DNA of 64,000 nt, taken from Mesorhabditis belari (Eukaryota > Nematoda > Chromadorea > Rhabditida > Rhabditidae). A program made the translations under genes and the position numbers. Positions within the stretch are counted from its first letter, which is position 1; every line of letters begins with the position of its first letter. The notes beneath the pieces were generated by a model that searched no databases, had not been told where the DNA came from, and worked only from the letters and a program-made list of their open reading frames with translations. The stretch spans positions 892,001-956,000 of the forward strand of contig CAUEEP010000917.1 in assembly GCA_958450365.1 (NCBI GenBank). The letters run 5' to 3'. This document shows, one piece after another, positions 1 through 12,194 of the stretch.

Positions 1-1799
1 AGTGGTTATTCGCCACAAAGGAAAATTTACAAATCAGAAACAAATTCGTGAAGAGGAAAATTGGAGAAACGATAAAATCTATTTAAAAATAAGTTAGCTT
101 TCATTTGTGCTTTCAAGAATACACAAAAATTTGAAGCTGATCAAAATAGCCGATCAAAACAAAATAGTGCGAATGTGAACGCCACCTCAAAAATAGCCCC
201 TCTGCGCTTAAGTTTCTTTGTGTTTTCGATTCTTATTGAATGCAGAATAGAAACTATCCACATTTTGCACACTTTAGAATCACTTAAAACAGAATTCGTG
301 TCGAGAAAAGCTCAATTCTTGATGCATTTTTTCGTTTTTCGATTTGTTTGTTCTAAAAAATTCAGCAAATAGCTAAATTTTTTTTTCCTCATCTAATGAA
401 AATAAAAAAAAATAAAGCAACTTAATTACAAGCTCATTATGTTGATCGGCGCTGTTTGGACATGGCGTTGTTTTGGTCAGTGATCGATCGTTGTTTTGAT
501 CAGCTGACGAAAAATTGAAAAAACTTTAGATATCAAGAGAAAATCGAGAATAAAATCGATGTAAATGTAAAAAATAATAAAAATATTGGAAAAAGTAATG
601 CTTTTTTTGAATATTTCCTAGAGGGAATGCATTAGATGAAAAAAAAGAATGTAATGAAAAGAAAAAAAAGGGGGAGAGGAAGAAGAGAGATGCAATGGAT
701 AGAGTGACGTCCAAGAATGAGATGGAAAAACTTTCTTTTATCTTTTTACCCTTTTTTCTTTTCATTTTTACCCCTTTAGATCCATTTGAGGCTTTCCTCA
801 TTTCATTGCCAATGTTTTGTTGGTTTTTCTTTTCTTTCTTTTTCACTCCTCGTGGCTTTGATGAGAAATTTTTGGCGGACTTTTGATGTTCAGCGTTGAA
901 AAACAAGGAATTCAAAGAGTTATGATGGAAACAATTTATGAAATGGTCGATCTGGAATGCAGGATGGAAGATTATTTCATAAAATTTATAGCTTGTCAAT
1001 ATTTTGTTTTGGTCCTTTCATTGTGAGGGTTCACCGGTGTACTGCTTCCAGGTAAACGCGCCCCTTCTGGCACTTATAATCTATCTAATGGCCGATCTGG
1101 AATGCACAATGAAAGATTATTTCATAAAATTTATAGCTTGTCAATAATTTATTTTAATTATTTTGATCCACTGGTGTACAGCTTTGGCGCACTGAACACT
1201 CTCTTTTCTGTGCGCCAGAAAACATGCGTTTTCAATATTGAAGAATTTCCGATGAAGCACGTGATTTGATGACATTTTTCCTGACTTTTTGCATTCAATT
1301 GAACAAAAACAAATGATGGAAAATGATGGAAAAAAGATTGAAAAAGATGTTATTCATGTTTTCATTCAAGCAAACGAAAAGGAAATTTGATTTTTACAAA
1401 ATTGGCACAATGTTTTTGGACTACAATGTTTCTAGAAACAGTCGAAATCTTAAAAAAACCCGTTTTTCATTTAAAATTTCAAAATAAAACCGATTAATGA
1501 TGCTTAAAATCGAAAAATTTCCATAAAGGAAATTCTTAGACTCAAGAAAAGAAAATTATCTTTTAGCCAAAAAAAAAAATCGAAACTTTTAGTTGCTGGG
1601 GGTTTTTTTGGTTTTTTTGTGAAGTTTGGTACTCGAGAAACTTGAAACCACTTCAAAGAATTGCCTTTTCCATTCACTGATTGTCAAATTCAGTTATTCT
1701 CCAAATTCTCTAAATTCAGTCATTCTCCAAATCCTCCAAATTCTTCAAATTCTTCATAAACCTTTATCTTTTACCCGTAAAGAACAACAATTTAAAGAG
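1..1799. other. AT-rich stretch without recognisable gene
   Basis: I see no exon series with matching splice phases here. The only structure noted is a pair of about 60-base direct repeats, annotated separately. The short open frames are rich in Phe/Lys/Asn, as expected of random AT-rich DNA. Confidence 0.5.
937..1144. repeat. direct repeat pair, about 60 bases each
   Basis: Positions 937-998 and 1087-1144 share a near-identical block (the core reads ATTTCATAAAATTTATAGC) separated by about 90 bases. This looks like a local duplication; no function is apparent. Confidence 0.7.
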
Positions 1800-1978
1800 T
1801 TATAAAGCTTATAAAGCTTATAAAAGCTTATAAAGCTTAAAAAGCTTATAAAGCTTATAAAAGCTTATAAAAGCTTATAAAGCTTATAAAAGCTTATAAA
1901 GCTTACAAAGCTTATAAAGCTTATAAAAGCTTATAAAGCTTATAAAAGCTTATAAAGCTTACAAAGCTTATAAAATAG
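1800..1978. repeat. AAGCTTATAAA minisatellite
   Basis: About sixteen copies of a 10-11 base unit built on AAGCTTATAA(A), itself nearly palindromic. The array ends four bases past the stop codon of the minus-strand fukutin-like gene, so it would form that gene's 3' untranslated or flanking DNA. Confidence 0.9.
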
Positions 1979-1981
1979 AAT

Positions 1982-4900
1982 TCAATAGAATTTCTCGACT
2001 TGTTTCCGCATGAATTTCGGGTAGCGCTTGTGGATTTTCGAATTCTTCGCCCCACTACTCCATGAGAAATGACGAGATGGTCGATCTTTTTTCCATTCGG
2101 CACCGAATTCATGCTGTAAAATGTCGATTACAAATAGAAATCTTAAGCTATTCAACTAAAAATTGAACTAAAATCAAGCAAAAGAACTTACAACAATGTG
2201 CCTATCAATTTCACAAGGCACATAGAAGAAATGATTGAACAACTCGCCGGCACAAATCTCGTCATCAACAATTCTTAAATTTCAAATGATTTTGTATTGT
2301 CTAAAAGTACTATACAGTACATAGTACAATTTGTACAGTACGTAGTACAATTTGTACAATATTTCTTGTACAATATTTCAATTAAACCAAAGCTCGATAA
2401 GCTTGATCTCTGATTCAGAGTTGTTGTAATTCTGTAAAGGATTTTCCAGACTTAAGCCTAACTTATAGGCTTAAAACTATCGTAATCTTAATGGAAAACT
2501 TATAGTTTAAAAGAAACTTTGGCCAGCTGAATCGATAGGAGGTGAGTCCAGGGGATTGACCGGCTGCATACGTGAAATTATCGGTGTCATAGAGGAAAAA
2601 GATGTCGACCGGGAAATGATATTTCAGACTTTTCACTGTGTACTCGAGAGACTCGTTTCGCTAAAGATTTGATTATCATAAATGAAAACAACAACATCAA
2701 ACCAATCCCAATCGTCTCTCTGCCCAGAAAGGTGCCTCAATCGTTTCTATTGCCTTTAGAAAGTTTTCATTCATCTCAATCACTCTGGAAATTAGAGCTC
2801 GATCTGCGATTGTAGATCAAGGTCAAGCCTAGGCTTGACCAGACCCAAGTCCAACCATTGCCTTGACTCTAAGCTAGCTTAACTAAGGTTCGAGCTGTTA
2901 AATGGTTTCAAGTTAGGTCTAGGCTTGATCTAGATAATGGATCTTGCCCAGGTTTACCATTAATGAAGCTTACAGAAGCTGAGAGAAGCTGATAGAAGCT
3001 GACAGAAGCTGAGAGAAGCTGATAGAAGCTGATAGAAGCCGACAGAAGCTGATAGAAGCTGAGAGAAGCTGATAGAAGCTGATAGAAGCCGACAGAAGCT
3101 GATAGAAGCTGATAGAAGCTGACATTGATGCCCTTACCTGATGCCAAAATCGAAATCTTGGGTATGGGTGATGATGGAGCACTCGCGGTACCAACCTGAA
3201 TAATGTTTTATTGGATTGTTTATTATTGAAGAATCATATCCAAAGCAAACACTTACCTAAAAGTGATCCAAAGAAAAGAAAAGGTGTCATATTATGAGTG
3301 ATGATGAGATCTCTTAAATGAACAATTTCTCCAAAAGCTTCCAACGGGATTTTCCGCCTCCAATCACCCCAATCTTTCTTCGGCTTTTCAGTGACTGAAA
3401 AAGAAAGAAATAAAGAAATAATTTGTCTTAAAAGTACTGTAAAGATTTAGTACGATTATTTTTCAACTGTAGTACATTAAACAGTTGATTTTCTGTAAAA
3501 ACTAGAATGAACTCGGCTCAGCAAGTGAGCAATGAAAGAAATGGATGAAAAATGTCTTTAAGCTGGCTTGCTTTTGTCTAAATTTTCGCATTTTCTTTGT
3601 GAATTTGCTTACCGATTCTGCGCATTCGCTCCAGAAAAGTCTCCTTTGTCGAAATGAAAGACGAATTCTTATTTCTAAATTGTTATGATTGAAATTTCCA
3701 AGAAAGTTTAAAGAAAAACTCAGAAATCTGAATTGTTTCCATAGTCGGTCCACCTCGATTTATCACTAGAAAAGCAAAAAAAAAAAGCCTTTTTTTAATT
3801 GAAATAATCTTACCGATATTTTTGCATTCGATTTTTCTGGAATAACGCCAAAATTTTGCGATTTCATGGTGATTTTCGAGCTCCACAATAACAGATTTCA
3901 CATTAGTTTTTGATGAAAAAAGGAATCTAATTAAGAAAATGTAAAAAAAGAAAGATTAAAAAGAAAATTTTAACTAACTTTGGCATTATTCGAGTACGAT
4001 TTTGAAAGTCGAACTCGAGAAAATCCTTTTTTTCTTCATTTTTAAAGATAAGATGTGGAAAATGAAGGAACGAGGATGGTAGAGTCGCTGCAATTCTTTT
4101 CTTTTCCAATTCAATCCAATGCAATTATTAGATTAGAAGTGAAAGAAAGCTTTTCGAATGATCAAAAGCATTTGTGATTTTAAAAGTAGAACTAGAAAGA
4201 GAGTGGAGAGAGAGTAGAACTGGAGAGTAGAACTGGAGAGTAGAACTGGAGAGTAGAACTAGAAAGGAGAACTAGAAAGTAGAACTAGAGAGTAGAACTA
4301 GAGAGTAGAACTAGAGAGTAGAACTAGAGAGTAGAACTAGAGAGTAGAACTAGAGAGTAGAACTAGAAAGCAATTGGGTAACTGAACCGGCTAATGGAGT
4401 TCACTGCTAAAGACAAAAGTAAGATTTACCTTTTACTAGAGACTCATTTACCGTAATCTTGGAGTTCTAGGCTTACCTAGATTACCGTGATCTTGCTTTA
4501 TGTGTAATCTATTCATTTATCTAATTATGGAGTTTATAAAGGATATTTAAAGATCTAAAAGTTGATAGACTGCAATTCTTTTCCAATTCAATCTTTACTT
4601 GTGCAGTGTGCATCAGAGAGTCTACCGTTTTACTACCTTTGTCGAGATGTGCTCGTTTCGAGGAGATCGCCAGAAATTTCCCGTCGGGAAGCGTTAGCAG
4701 AAAGATTTGCTCATCGTTGACCAGAGTTCCTGGAAAAGTTGAAGCTTTTTTGGGCCATCGTTAGTCTGAAATCAGATGTGTTTAAGGGAAAAGTCAGAGA
4801 AAACCTTTGAACCCTTGTTTGGTTTAACTCCAGCACTTACCACTATCAAAATTTAAACAATTGCTTCGATTCTTATTCACTTCTAAACGATAATTGATTG

Positions 4901-5024
4901 GATAATTGATTGGATCATTCATTTCTTTTTTTTGATTGAATTTAAGAAAGATGAGAATAGAGAAAACGAGAAAAAAAGCGATGAAGAATTGATGAGATCG
5001 ATGCCACTGAAAAGGGTGAAACAT
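1982..5024 (-). CDS. fukutin-like / LicD-family type II membrane protein
   Basis: Twelve exons on the complement: 4841-5024, 4637-4729, 3979-4087, 3814-3926, 3720-3765, 3613-3674, 3257-3394, 3138-3195, 2703-2784, 2518-2660, 2192-2273 and 1982-2113. All phases agree and give 413 residues. An N-terminal hydrophobic anchor (FFIAFFLVFSILIFL) suggests a Golgi or ER type II protein. The core GSLLGTWYRECSIITHTQDF followed by DFGI matches the LicD/fukutin motif (G-x-LLGWyRe...tpHt.D.D), and a second acidic block, FFLYDTDNFTY, follows. The C-terminal FYVPCEIDRHIV...HEFGAEWKK also fits the family. Relatives are phosphosugar or ribitol-phosphate transferases, which supports a glycan-modification role by inference only. 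The start was chosen as the only ATG before the anchor. The donors at 3719 and 2517 are weak (GTTTTT, GTTTCT). Confidence 0.85.
2965..3124. repeat. intronic GAAGCTGA(T/C/G)A minisatellite
   Basis: About sixteen copies of a 10-base unit of the type GAAGCTGATA/GAAGCTGACA. It lies wholly in the intron between exons 2703-2784 and 3138-3195 of the fukutin-like gene. Open frames across it (repeated Ser-Phe-Tyr-Gln-Leu-Leu) are by-products of the repeat and not genes. Confidence 0.9.
4195..4570. repeat. intronic AGTAGAACTAGAG array with unique flank, first copy of a duplication
   Basis: About a dozen copies of a 14-base unit (GTAGAACTAGAGA) end near 4375, followed by about 190 bases of unique sequence to 4570. 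The tail of the array plus the unique part recurs in the same orientation at 7165-7445. It sits in the intron between exons 3979-4087 and 4637-4729 of the fukutin-like gene. Confidence 0.9.
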
Positions 5025-5070
5025 TCATTTAAATATCTTTCTTTCTTGTATTTCTTATTGACAATAGTAG

Positions 5071-5155
5071 AAATCAATCGCTTTCTTTGTCTAGAAGTAG
5101 AATTCAATCGATTTCTTTGTCTAGAAGTAGAACTCAATCGCTCTCTTTGTCTTTG
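5071..5155. repeat. 30-base tandem repeat near the fukutin-like start
   Basis: Nearly three copies of a 30-base unit (…TTTCTTTGTCTAGAAGTAGA) begin about 45 bases upstream of the ATG at 5024, so they overlap the likely promoter or 5' untranslated region. Confidence 0.8.
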
Positions 5156-5339
5156 TGACAAGTAATTACGTGACCACACTTTTAGCAAAGATTTCACTTT
5201 GACAATGTTTGAGAAAGGAAGGGTTTTCGAGGTCAGCGAATCGATTAATGATTATTTTAAGCTTTAGCAGTAATATATTCGTTTCAAAAAAACGGTGACT
5301 AGTCAGCAAACTGAGAGAAAATGACTTGATCATTTTGTC

Positions 5340-5475
5340 TCTCGATCTCAGAAATGGCTAGTCCAATCAGGCAATTTCTGGTATCATTGAAAAGCCTGAA
5401 ATCTCCTCTATTCAACGATAGAAAAGGCTAAGAATGATAGAATTTCTGGCGAAAGTTATGATCGTTTAAAGTATG
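5340..5475. repeat. dispersed repeat, family A copy 1
   Basis: The block GCAATTTCTGGTATCATTGA...AAGCCTGAAATCTCCTCTATTCAACGATAGAAAAGGCTAAG recurs with 75-90 percent identity by eye at 8445-8600, 18830-18990 and partly at 26700-26780. It is therefore a dispersed element; no coding capacity was seen. Confidence 0.75.
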
Positions 5476-6029
5476 ATTGCATTTAAACCTTTGTCTTCAT
5501 GAGAAATCGAGATGATGTTCAGTTCAGTTCAGTGGAATAAACGAGATTTTGATTAATTTTGATAAATAATTGATTCATTGTTACACAAAAATAGAAAAAA
5601 AGGGTTGAAAGATGGAAATTGATAAGAGAAGGGGATTAGCGAGAAGACGAAGAAAGGAAAGGGAAGATGACACGTCGAATCTCAGTCAATTCAGGACTGG
5701 AAAAGACAAGCTATATGCAGAGATTTCGTTTGAAACTTTGAATTCTCAAGAAAAGATTCGTTTAAAAAGACTCTTTATAAAGAAATATAGAGGAAAACTC
5801 TAGAAAATGAAATGAAAAGAAAATGAATTTCGTCCCAGCCGATCGTAAGCTATATAAAACGTTATTCTAAACAATGAAAACATTTCTTTTTGATTCCTTT
5901 CATTCCAAAAAACAACTGTACTTTGAAATCTTTTTTAGAAAAAGCAACACTAATACCATTTTTTAAAGATTCTTTGAGTCAATTAGTCTCCATAAACTTT
6001 AACGAATTGTTACTAGAGATCAATTAAAC
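5476..6029. other. intergenic, no supported gene
   Basis: A 63-codon open frame at 5612-5803 (start MEIDKRRGLARRRRKERE) has no splice partners and no recognisable domain. I do not call it a gene. Confidence 0.4.
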
Positions 6030-6852
6030 GCTAAACTCAATCAATCAAATCAAATCAATCAATCAAATCAAATCAATCAATCAATCAAATCAATCAATCA
6101 AATCAACAACAATCAAATCAACAACAAATCAACAACAAATCAACAACAACAAATCAATCAATCAAACAATCAACAAACAATCAACAATCAACAACAATCA
6201 AACAATCAATCAAATCAATCAATCAATCAAACAATCAATCAAACAACAATCAAATCAACAATCAACAAATCAATCAATCAAATCAATCAATCAAACAATC
6301 AATCAAATCAATCAATCAATCAAATCAATCAATCAAATCAATCAATCAAATCAATCAATCAAATCAATCAATCAATCAAATCAAATCAATCAATCAAATC
6401 AATCAATCAAATCAATCAATCAAATCAATCAATCAATCAAATCAATCAATCAAATCAATCAATCAATCAAATCAATCAATCAAATCAATCAATCAAATCA
6501 ATCAATCAATCAAATCAATCAATCAAATCAATCAATCAATCAAATCAATCAATCAAATCAATCAATCAATCAAATCAATCAATCAAATCAATCAATCAAT
6601 CAAATCAATCAATCAAATCAATCAATCAAATCAATCAATCAAATCAATCAATCAATCAAATCAAATCAATCAATCAAATCAAATCAATCAATCAATCAAA
6701 TCAAATCAATCAATCAAATCAAATCAATCAATCAATCAAATCAATCAATCAAATCAATCAATCAATCAAATCAATCAATCAAATCAATCAATCAATCAAA
6801 TCAATCAATCAAATCAATCAATCAAATCAATCAATCAAATCAATCAATCAAA
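6030..6852. repeat. CAAT/CAAAT satellite array
   Basis: More than 800 bases made almost only of interleaved CAAT and CAAAT units (TCAATCAATCAAATCAATCA). The left 200 bases are degenerate with CAACAA interruptions; the right part has a higher-order rhythm of about 13-17 bases. One strand contains nearly no G. Confidence 0.97.
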
Positions 6853-7079
6853 CTAATCCCTAAAGATTATTTATATAAAATATTCAAATATTCAAATATT
6901 TGATACATTTAATACTTATTAATAAAGAAACTTTTAATTTAAACTTTAATTCCCAGATGTAGAGTAGCTTTTTTGAAAAGAACTCCTTTGAGAAAATAAG
7001 TTAAAGAAAAAACGATAAACTTCAAGCCAATCAATAAAAAGGAATAGTAATCAGAGAATCTGATTATCATGACTTTAGA

Positions 7080-7166
7080 GGACTTTTCATTGATTAAAGC
7101 TTAAAATAAAACCTACCAATCGATCCATTGACCCCGAAAATCCCAGGGCACAAATTCCTGGGACTA
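7080..7166. repeat. dispersed repeat, family B copy 1
   Basis: About 85 bases, starting GGACTTTTCATTGATTAAAG and ending near CAAATTCCTGGGACTAAATC, recur with only a few differences at 18590-18680. In both places it abuts other dispersed repeats. Confidence 0.85.
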
Positions 7167-7445
7167 AATCTGGAAAGTAGAACTAGAGAGTAGAACTAGA
7201 GAGTAGAACTAGAGAGTAGAACTGGAAAGTAGAACTAGAAAGCAATTGGGTAACTGAACCGGCTAATGGAGTTCACTGCTAAAGACAAAAGAAAGATTTA
7301 CCTTTTACTAGAGACTCATTTATCGTAATCTTGGAGTTCCAGGTTTACCTAGATTAATCAATCTTGCTTTATGTGTAATCTATTCATTTATCTAATTATG
7401 GAGTTTATAAAGGATATTTAAAGATATAAAAGTTGATAGACTAGA
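7165..7445. repeat. second copy of the 4290-4570 block
   Basis: Same orientation and nearly identical to the array end and unique flank inside the fukutin-like intron, including the junction GCAATTGGGTAACTGAACCG. Only scattered substitutions were seen, so the duplication is recent. Confidence 0.9.
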
Positions 7446-7699
7446 TAGAAAATAAAGATTACAGTAATTGGAGTAATTTTTAGATACAGTACCCCTCAAA
7501 AACTTCATTAGAAAAAGCAATTTTTAACATTTTTTTTGTGTCTACGCAATTGTTTCCCTTTTTTTTTCTCGATTTTCCCAAACCCAATTACATTTTTTTT
7601 GTTAACCGTCGACTCAATTCATTTAATATTTTTGTTGACCAAAAGATTTTCCTCAAATAAATGTCATTTTTAAATCTATTGATCTCAAAATTCCCTTAA

Positions 7700-10600
7700 A
7701 TGGATGATGAAAGTCTTCAGTTATCCACTCGTTTCACATTGTACTCGATTATTGGTGGAATTGGTGAGTGACGATTATGTTTTGACATCTACTAGTGAAG
7801 AGAATAGTCTAGTGATCACAGCTCTTGTTATTTCCCTTGTCTCTACCACTCCACCAGCTCTGGAAAGCTGATTGGATAGTAGAAATAAAGCAGAAAACAG
7901 GCATTGACTTGTACTACATTGTACTACATTGCTAGTACTACATTGTTTAGCCGAGCTCAGCTAGTCTAAGCTAGCTGAGCTTGAAGCTAAGCTAGCTGAG
8001 CTTGAAGCTGAGCTATCAGTCTGAAAACTGGGTAACAGATGAATGGCCAAGCCTTTGATCAATGGCCAAGCCAAGCCAGGCCAAGCCTACTATGCTAAAT
8101 CCTAATCCAGTTAGATTAATGCCCAAATCAAGCACGAATATTCATTCAGTCATCATTCTCAACTCGTTCACAATTCTCGTCTACGCCACCGATAAAGAGT
8201 ACCGAAAGCGTTTCATTCTCTACGAGATTTTGTGTTTCGCTGAACTTGTAAGGAGAAACGAATCCAGAAATCCAGAAAAAGAGAAACTCCCTTCAGTTAA
8301 ATGGTGCTAATTTCTTGACAGCTGGTTTGGGTCGATACACGCAATTGTCATCTGGCACAATGAACACGCCAATTCAATCAAATGAATGCCTTTTTGGGAT
8401 GGTTTGGCCAATTTTAATGATCATTGGAGGTACAAAAGAGCAATGCCTAAACTTTGCCATCAATTTTTCCGATAATTTCTAAATTTCTAAATCAACTCAA
8501 GCAATTTCTGAAATCTTCTGAAAGCTTGAAATCTTCTCTATTCAACGATATAAAAAACTAAGCATAAGATGAGTTTTATGGAAAGTTTTGATACTTTAAA
8601 GTAGACTGACTTCATGATTTCTCTTCCAGAAACGTATCCAGCCTCGATGACATTTCTGTTATCAATCGAGCGTCTCTTCGCCGTTTCATGTTTAACCGAA
8701 TTTCGTCGTAATCAGCACAAATCTCTAGTGATTTTCCTTGGTTTTTTCTATCCATTGGTAGATTTGTTTTTTTTTGGGTTAAAACATCTAAGTTTTTTTT
8801 TGCTTAGATCATGATCCTAAGCGCTTCATTGATTGTCATTTATGCACCGCAAACAAACACAAATCGAATGTGCGGCACGACGGCCAGGTTTGAGATGAAA
8901 ATCTACATTTAATGATTGATCATCTGGTCATTGATCATTAATCAATGATCAACTCAATACTGGAATCTTGAAAGATGCCCTAAATTCTTGTACTGTCTTA
9001 AAATAAAGCTAAAAACGATTGGGCAATATTTAGAGGATCAGATTTAGGCTGATAGGCTACTGAACTAATAAAGTATTCTATAAGGTTTCTGTATTTGTTA
9101 AACACTTACCGTAAATATAATTTTGGAAAGTGAACGCGTTTTAGAAAACGTTTTTACTTTGTGTACTTGATTCTAAGCCCAATCTAGCCCAGAGTCTAGC
9201 CATTCATTTTCAAATAAACTATCCATAGTCAGAACTCGTCCACCAAAACGAAGCTTTAGCTAGCTTAGCAGACTAGCGAATAACTCTATCTTTCCTGTTA
9301 ATCTTTTATCTGTTAAATAGCTTACCGTAAATACTGTAATAGTAGCCCCAGTCCCATAATGACGGTGCGGAGCGTTGCGTAGTCTAGCTTTGGACGCGTT
9401 TTTCTCGACACTGGTTTATGCTACAATGCTCGTTTAGGTATCAAAAGATAGCTGAAATTCAGGACTATTTTTTGATACGAAAGACGCATTTTTTGAAAGT
9501 ACGGGTGCTTTGCAAAAAATGAAATACTAAAAAACTTTTGCGACTAGCGACTACGCGACTGTACGAGGGCGGTGGGGTACTATTACAGCATTTACGGCAT
9601 GTACTTTTATCTATGTACTGTTACCTATGTATTTACGGTATCCATTTTGTTTTGATCGAGTTACTTTACTCTACTGTTCACTGTACTACTTAAACTTTTA
9701 ACTATAACTTTTTCTTTGTTTTAGTATCAATCCAATATATGGCTTGGTGCAAAATGTGACAACGATTTTGTTGTATTTGATCAGTTTGATCATCTCAATC
9801 ACCGTCTACTCAGTGATCACCATTTGGAGGGTTTGTTTCGAGTACAGTAACCCGTAGAGTACTTTAAACTCGGTGAAACTAAGTAGATAAGTGTTGATGA
9901 AAAAAGACTGTAGAAAAGCCTATCAGCTATCTACAGTAAGCTATCGATTTTTCAAAGCAATATCCAGCAATTTGAGGATCCAGTAAATGTCTCAAAACTC
10001 AGCACTGTCTTCAAATCTATCTAGTGAAATTTCCATCAATTCCTATCGTATAAAACAATGTCTCTAGCTATTGAATCCTTTCAGAAATGCTCTCAAACTG
10101 AAATGCGTTATATGCGAACTCTTTTGGTGATCAATGGAATCTCTTTTTGTTTCGTTGCTTTACCAAATATTTTACTCATCGAGAATAATCTCGGATCGAT
10201 TAAGTTCTCTGATTTGGTTCAAGGTAAATTAAAACCCTTTTCTAGAAAACATTTCTAACAAAAGATACCGTAATCAACGAAATTCTATCAAATCCGACAA
10301 TTAGAAGTAGTTTTGAGAAAATCAGTCATTGACTTGTACTGCGTAGCTAGTACTACATTGTTTAGCCAGTCTTCAAGCTAAGCTAGTCAAGATGGGAAAA
10401 GAGGGAAAGAGGGGAAGAGGGAAAGAGAGAAAGAGGGAAAGAAGGAAAGAGGGGAAGAAGGAAACAGGGAAAGAGAGAAAGAGGGAAAGAGTTAAAGAGT
10501 TAAAGAAAATTTCTACATTTCTAGATAATGGTTTAAACACCTACTACGGTAGGCTGTTTAAGCTGCTTTAAGCTTAGGTTGTTGGCTATCAAGGTAGCCG

Positions 10601-11525
10601 ACTTTCTTAAAGCTAAATGCTCAATAAAATCTAGTTATAAATCTATTTCAGGCATTGTTTACTCTCTTTACGGAATCCAATCAGGTGGCTATTTTTTCGT
10701 TTTCTATTTTTGTCGTTTCGAGTTCCGGCGACGAGTCAGAGGATTCATGTGTGGAGTGTTGGTGTCAGTATCAACAAAACAATCAAATTAAAACAATCAA
10801 ATCAACAAAACAATCAAATTAAAACAATCAAATCAACAAAACAATCAAATTAAAACAATCAAATCAACAAAACAATCAAATTAAAACAATCAAATCAACA
10901 AAACAATCAAATTAAAACAATCAAATCAACAAAACAATCAAATTAAAACAATCAAATCAACAAAACAATCAAATTAAAACAATCAAAATTAACAAAAACA
11001 ATCAAATTAAAACAATCAAATCAACAAAACAATCAAAATTAAAACAATCAAATCAACAAAACAATCAAATTAAAACAATCAAATCAACAAAACAATCAAA
11101 TTAAAACAATCAAATCAACAAAAAAATCAAAAAAGAAACAATACCAACAATACTAACAATAAGTTATAAGTTGATTTTGTAGAAAAAAAGTGATACCAAT
11201 CAATAGAAACATTTTTAAGGACTATAGGAATGCTAGAGTGCTTTACTATAGATCTATAGATCTGCTACTATAGAACTAACCCTCAGCTCTTTCCTTAATA
11301 GACCCTAGAATGAGATTGATGATTGCGTTAATCAAGAAGAACTTTCTTTCTTTTTTTAGAAATCGTGTCGTGAGCCAGACGACAAACTCCGGTCAGAGTA
11401 GGTTGCGGAAAGTGAAAAAGAGCGTGATCAGAGGGAAAATTCTTGCCGTCGTTGATGGATCGAATGAAAAGGGAAAAGAAAAGAAAAGGAAACAAAGGAA
11501 ATCAATCGATGTCAACAATCATTGA
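7700..11525 (+). CDS. nematode serpentine receptor (7TM GPCR)
   Basis: Exons 7700-7763, 8150-8247, 8297-8429, 8630-8757, 8808-8887, 9725-9830, 10085-10223 and about 10652-10761 join in phase. Seven hydrophobic segments follow in order: TM1 YSIIGG...VIILNSFTILVY, TM2 FILYEILCFAELLNG, TM3 CLFGMVWPILMIIG, TM4 KSLVIFLGFFYPLIMI, TM5 ILLYLISLIISITVY, TM6 LLVINGISFCFVALPNILL and TM7 VYSLYGIQSGGYFFVFYFCR. IERLFAV occupies the DRY-like position after TM3. These are features of worm chemoreceptor-type GPCRs; I cannot name the subfamily. The last exon is ambiguous: the obvious donor at 10762 gives a short tail stopping at 11401, while an earlier donor gives a basic tail (RLRKVKKSVIRGK) to 11525. Several introns are filled with repeats. 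Confidence 0.85.
8445..8600. repeat. dispersed repeat, family A copy 2
   Basis: Lies in the GPCR intron between exons 8297-8429 and 8630-8757. It begins ATGCCTAAACTTTGCCATCA, as does the copy at 18845, and continues through CTTCTCTATTCAACGATA. It makes up most of this intron. Confidence 0.75.
10395..10510. repeat. GAAAGAGGG purine-rich array
   Basis: An irregular run of GGGAAAGAG/GGGGAAGA units, almost purely purine on the plus strand, inside the intron before the last transmembrane exon of the GPCR. Confidence 0.75.
10786..11125. repeat. 27-base AACAATCAAATTA minisatellite
   Basis: About twelve copies of a 27-base unit made of AACAATCAAATTAA and AACAATCAAATCAA halves. It begins about 25 bases after the transmembrane-7 exon of the GPCR, at or near its splice donor, and fills most of the last intron. 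Confidence 0.93.
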
Positions 11526-12194
11526 ATAAGAATATTGTAGTTTTCAGTTATTCCCTCATTTAGTTTCAATTTCTTTCTCATTTTTAACACATTGACGACC
11601 GCGTATCTTTTGCGAAACGATTCATTTAGATGAGGGATTCAAATGAATAACCAAAAGTTAGAGATTTGCACAGAAAGCCTTAAAAGACTCTAGAATCTAC
11701 TCTAGAATCTTAAAAGACTCTAGAATCTAGGCTTAAATTTAAAACAACAAACTCCATAAACTTTTCCTTTCCTAGTTTTCATTATTTTTTTTCTAATTTC
11801 GAATAGTTAACTTCTCAAGTATGCTTTGTGGTCCGAATCTTCCTTCAGAATCCTTTTTTTTTTCATTCGCTGGCTTAGCTTTTGCACGTTGTATGTTTAT
11901 GATTTTCCATATTTCCAGAATAAAGATCATGGAATTAGCTTGTGCTAAAACTTGTGATAATATAGCGGTGTCTTGATTCTTAGGTGTTTTGGAAGTGCCA
12001 TCGGTCTTGAGACTAAACAGCAAAATGGTGGATTTATTTGGTTGAATTGCGTGGCAATCTTTGTCCTTCAAAAATTTTCATTTCGGAGATTTTCAAGACC
12101 CTCGAAATCCCAAGTTAACCGACGAGTTTTCTCTTTGAAACGCTATCAACGTTTACAGGCACAATTGTCTTTAGTTTTCCAAATCGGCTCACCT
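11526..12194. other. intergenic with a coding-like minus-strand stretch
   Basis: The complement of 11793-12071 is open for 92 codons and looks protein-like (KDKDCHAIQPNKSTILLFSL). I could not join it in phase with the exon at 12195-12315. It may be a remnant or a wrongly framed exon of the neighbouring minus-strand candidate. Confidence 0.3.

Noticed and set aside
526..999. 157-codon minus frame rich in Phe, Ser and Lys
   Set aside because: Composition reflects AT-rich purine/pyrimidine tracts; no domain and no splice partners.
2908..3194. Minus-strand frames encoding repeated SFYQLL
   Set aside because: They are translations of an intronic 10-base minisatellite of the fukutin-like gene.
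6030..6852. CAAT array considered as a CRISPR-like or telomeric repeat
   Set aside because: There are no spacers, and the unit does not match the nematode telomere repeat TTAGGC.
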